Shown: positions 5,729 through 5,838 of the stretch, in pieces | Numbering within the stretch: the first letter of the stretch is position 1 | Layout: each line of letters begins with the position of its first letter | Assembly: GCA_029549705.1 (NCBI GenBank) | Contig: JAKPIR010000176.1 | Coordinates: 1 to 5,838, forward strand | DNA length: 5,838 nt | From: Pseudomonadota bacterium | GTDB lineage: Bacteria; Pseudomonadota; Gammaproteobacteria; Burkholderiales; Methylophilaceae | Reading direction: 5' to 3' | The notes under the pieces: model-generated | The model's input: only the letters and a program-made list of their open reading frames with translations | Databases searched by the model: none | What the model was told of the DNA's origin: nothing | Program-made: the position numbers and the translations under genes

Positions 5729-5838
5729 TTCTTTTCCCCTTTAACACACAGCGTAAATGCGTCGTAGCTAAATGAATCGCCATCGTAGTCCTTGCTACAG
5801 TGCCACAAGCTCCCACGGTGCGTTACAAATTCTCCCTT
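5725..5838 (-). CDS. 3' end of an unidentified phage gene with LWHC-type aromatic motif
   Basis: The frame is open from the right edge to TGA at 5727-5725, 37 residues, and ends in the gp6-like start (ATGA overlap). Visible are GEFVTHRGSLWHCSKDY, then DGDSF, YDAFTLCVKGEKK. The order 'GxxVTHxGSLWxCxxxxxG ... AFxLxVKxG' resembles short C-terminal modules found on various phage structural proteins that look like small CBM5/12 (chitin-binding-like) folds with exposed aromatics. This resemblance is recalled, not searched. In HK97-type genomes the gene before gp6 is usually the major capsid protein or a small accessory head protein, so either could own this tail. The function is unknown from this fragment. 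Confidence 0.7.
   Translation of the reverse strand, partial: KGEFVTHRGSLWHCSKDYDGDSFSYDAFTLCVKGEKK

Noticed and set aside
1..5838. tRNA, CRISPR, insertion sequence, attachment site or defence gene
   Set aside because: Nearly all bases are accounted for by late structural genes. The only gaps over 10 nt are 55 and 61 nt long, and no suitable repeats or motifs were seen.

Overview
The window is one transcription unit on the minus strand, read from position 5838 down to 1. It is the head-tail connector and tail morphogenesis module of a lambda/HK97-type siphophage or prophage, seen in gene order, protein motifs and the tight packing of genes. The host is probably a Gram-negative bacterium. G+C is about 40% by sampling a few lines. 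A Moraxella/Acinetobacter-like gammaproteobacterium would fit, but the sequence shows no host marker, so this is only a guess.

Layout in the direction of transcription. (1) The last 37 codons of a gene that enters from the right edge (5838-5725), with a short Trp/Cys aromatic motif near its C-terminus. (2) Four small head-to-tail joining proteins: a gp6-like connector (5728-5402), a gp7/gp16-like head closure protein (5393-5043), an HK97 gp10-like protein (5039-4578) and a DUF3168/gp17-like tail terminator (4584-4216). (3) The major tail tube protein (4154-3699), the only gene with real gaps on both sides. Each gap holds an inverted repeat. (4) A tail assembly chaperone pair in the lambda G/G-T arrangement: gpG-like (3643-3251), and a gpT-like domain (3326-3021) that lies in the -1 frame and has no usable start of its own. 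A lambda-type GGGAAAG slippery heptamer sits in the right phase at 3332-3326. (5) A very long tape measure protein that starts at 3021 and runs, open, off the left edge: 1007 codons with no stop.

The connector, closure, gp10-like and terminator proteins join the filled head to a finished tail. The tube protein polymerises around the tape measure protein. G and G-T act as chaperones that load the tube onto the tape measure and are absent from the mature tail in lambda. Genes overlap or nearly touch (ATGA overlap, 8 nt gap, 3 nt gap, 7 nt overlap, TAATG overlap), so they are probably translationally coupled. No plus-strand gene, RNA gene, mobile element or CRISPR array is supported, and no stretch over 300 bases lacks a gene.

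The main points beyond routine annotation are the conserved G/G-T frameshift, the hairpins on both sides of the tube protein gene, and strong depletion of GATC (one copy) together with complete absence of GGCC, GCGC, CGCG and CCGG. That depletion suggests selection by host restriction. I found no evidence of a wholly new system here.
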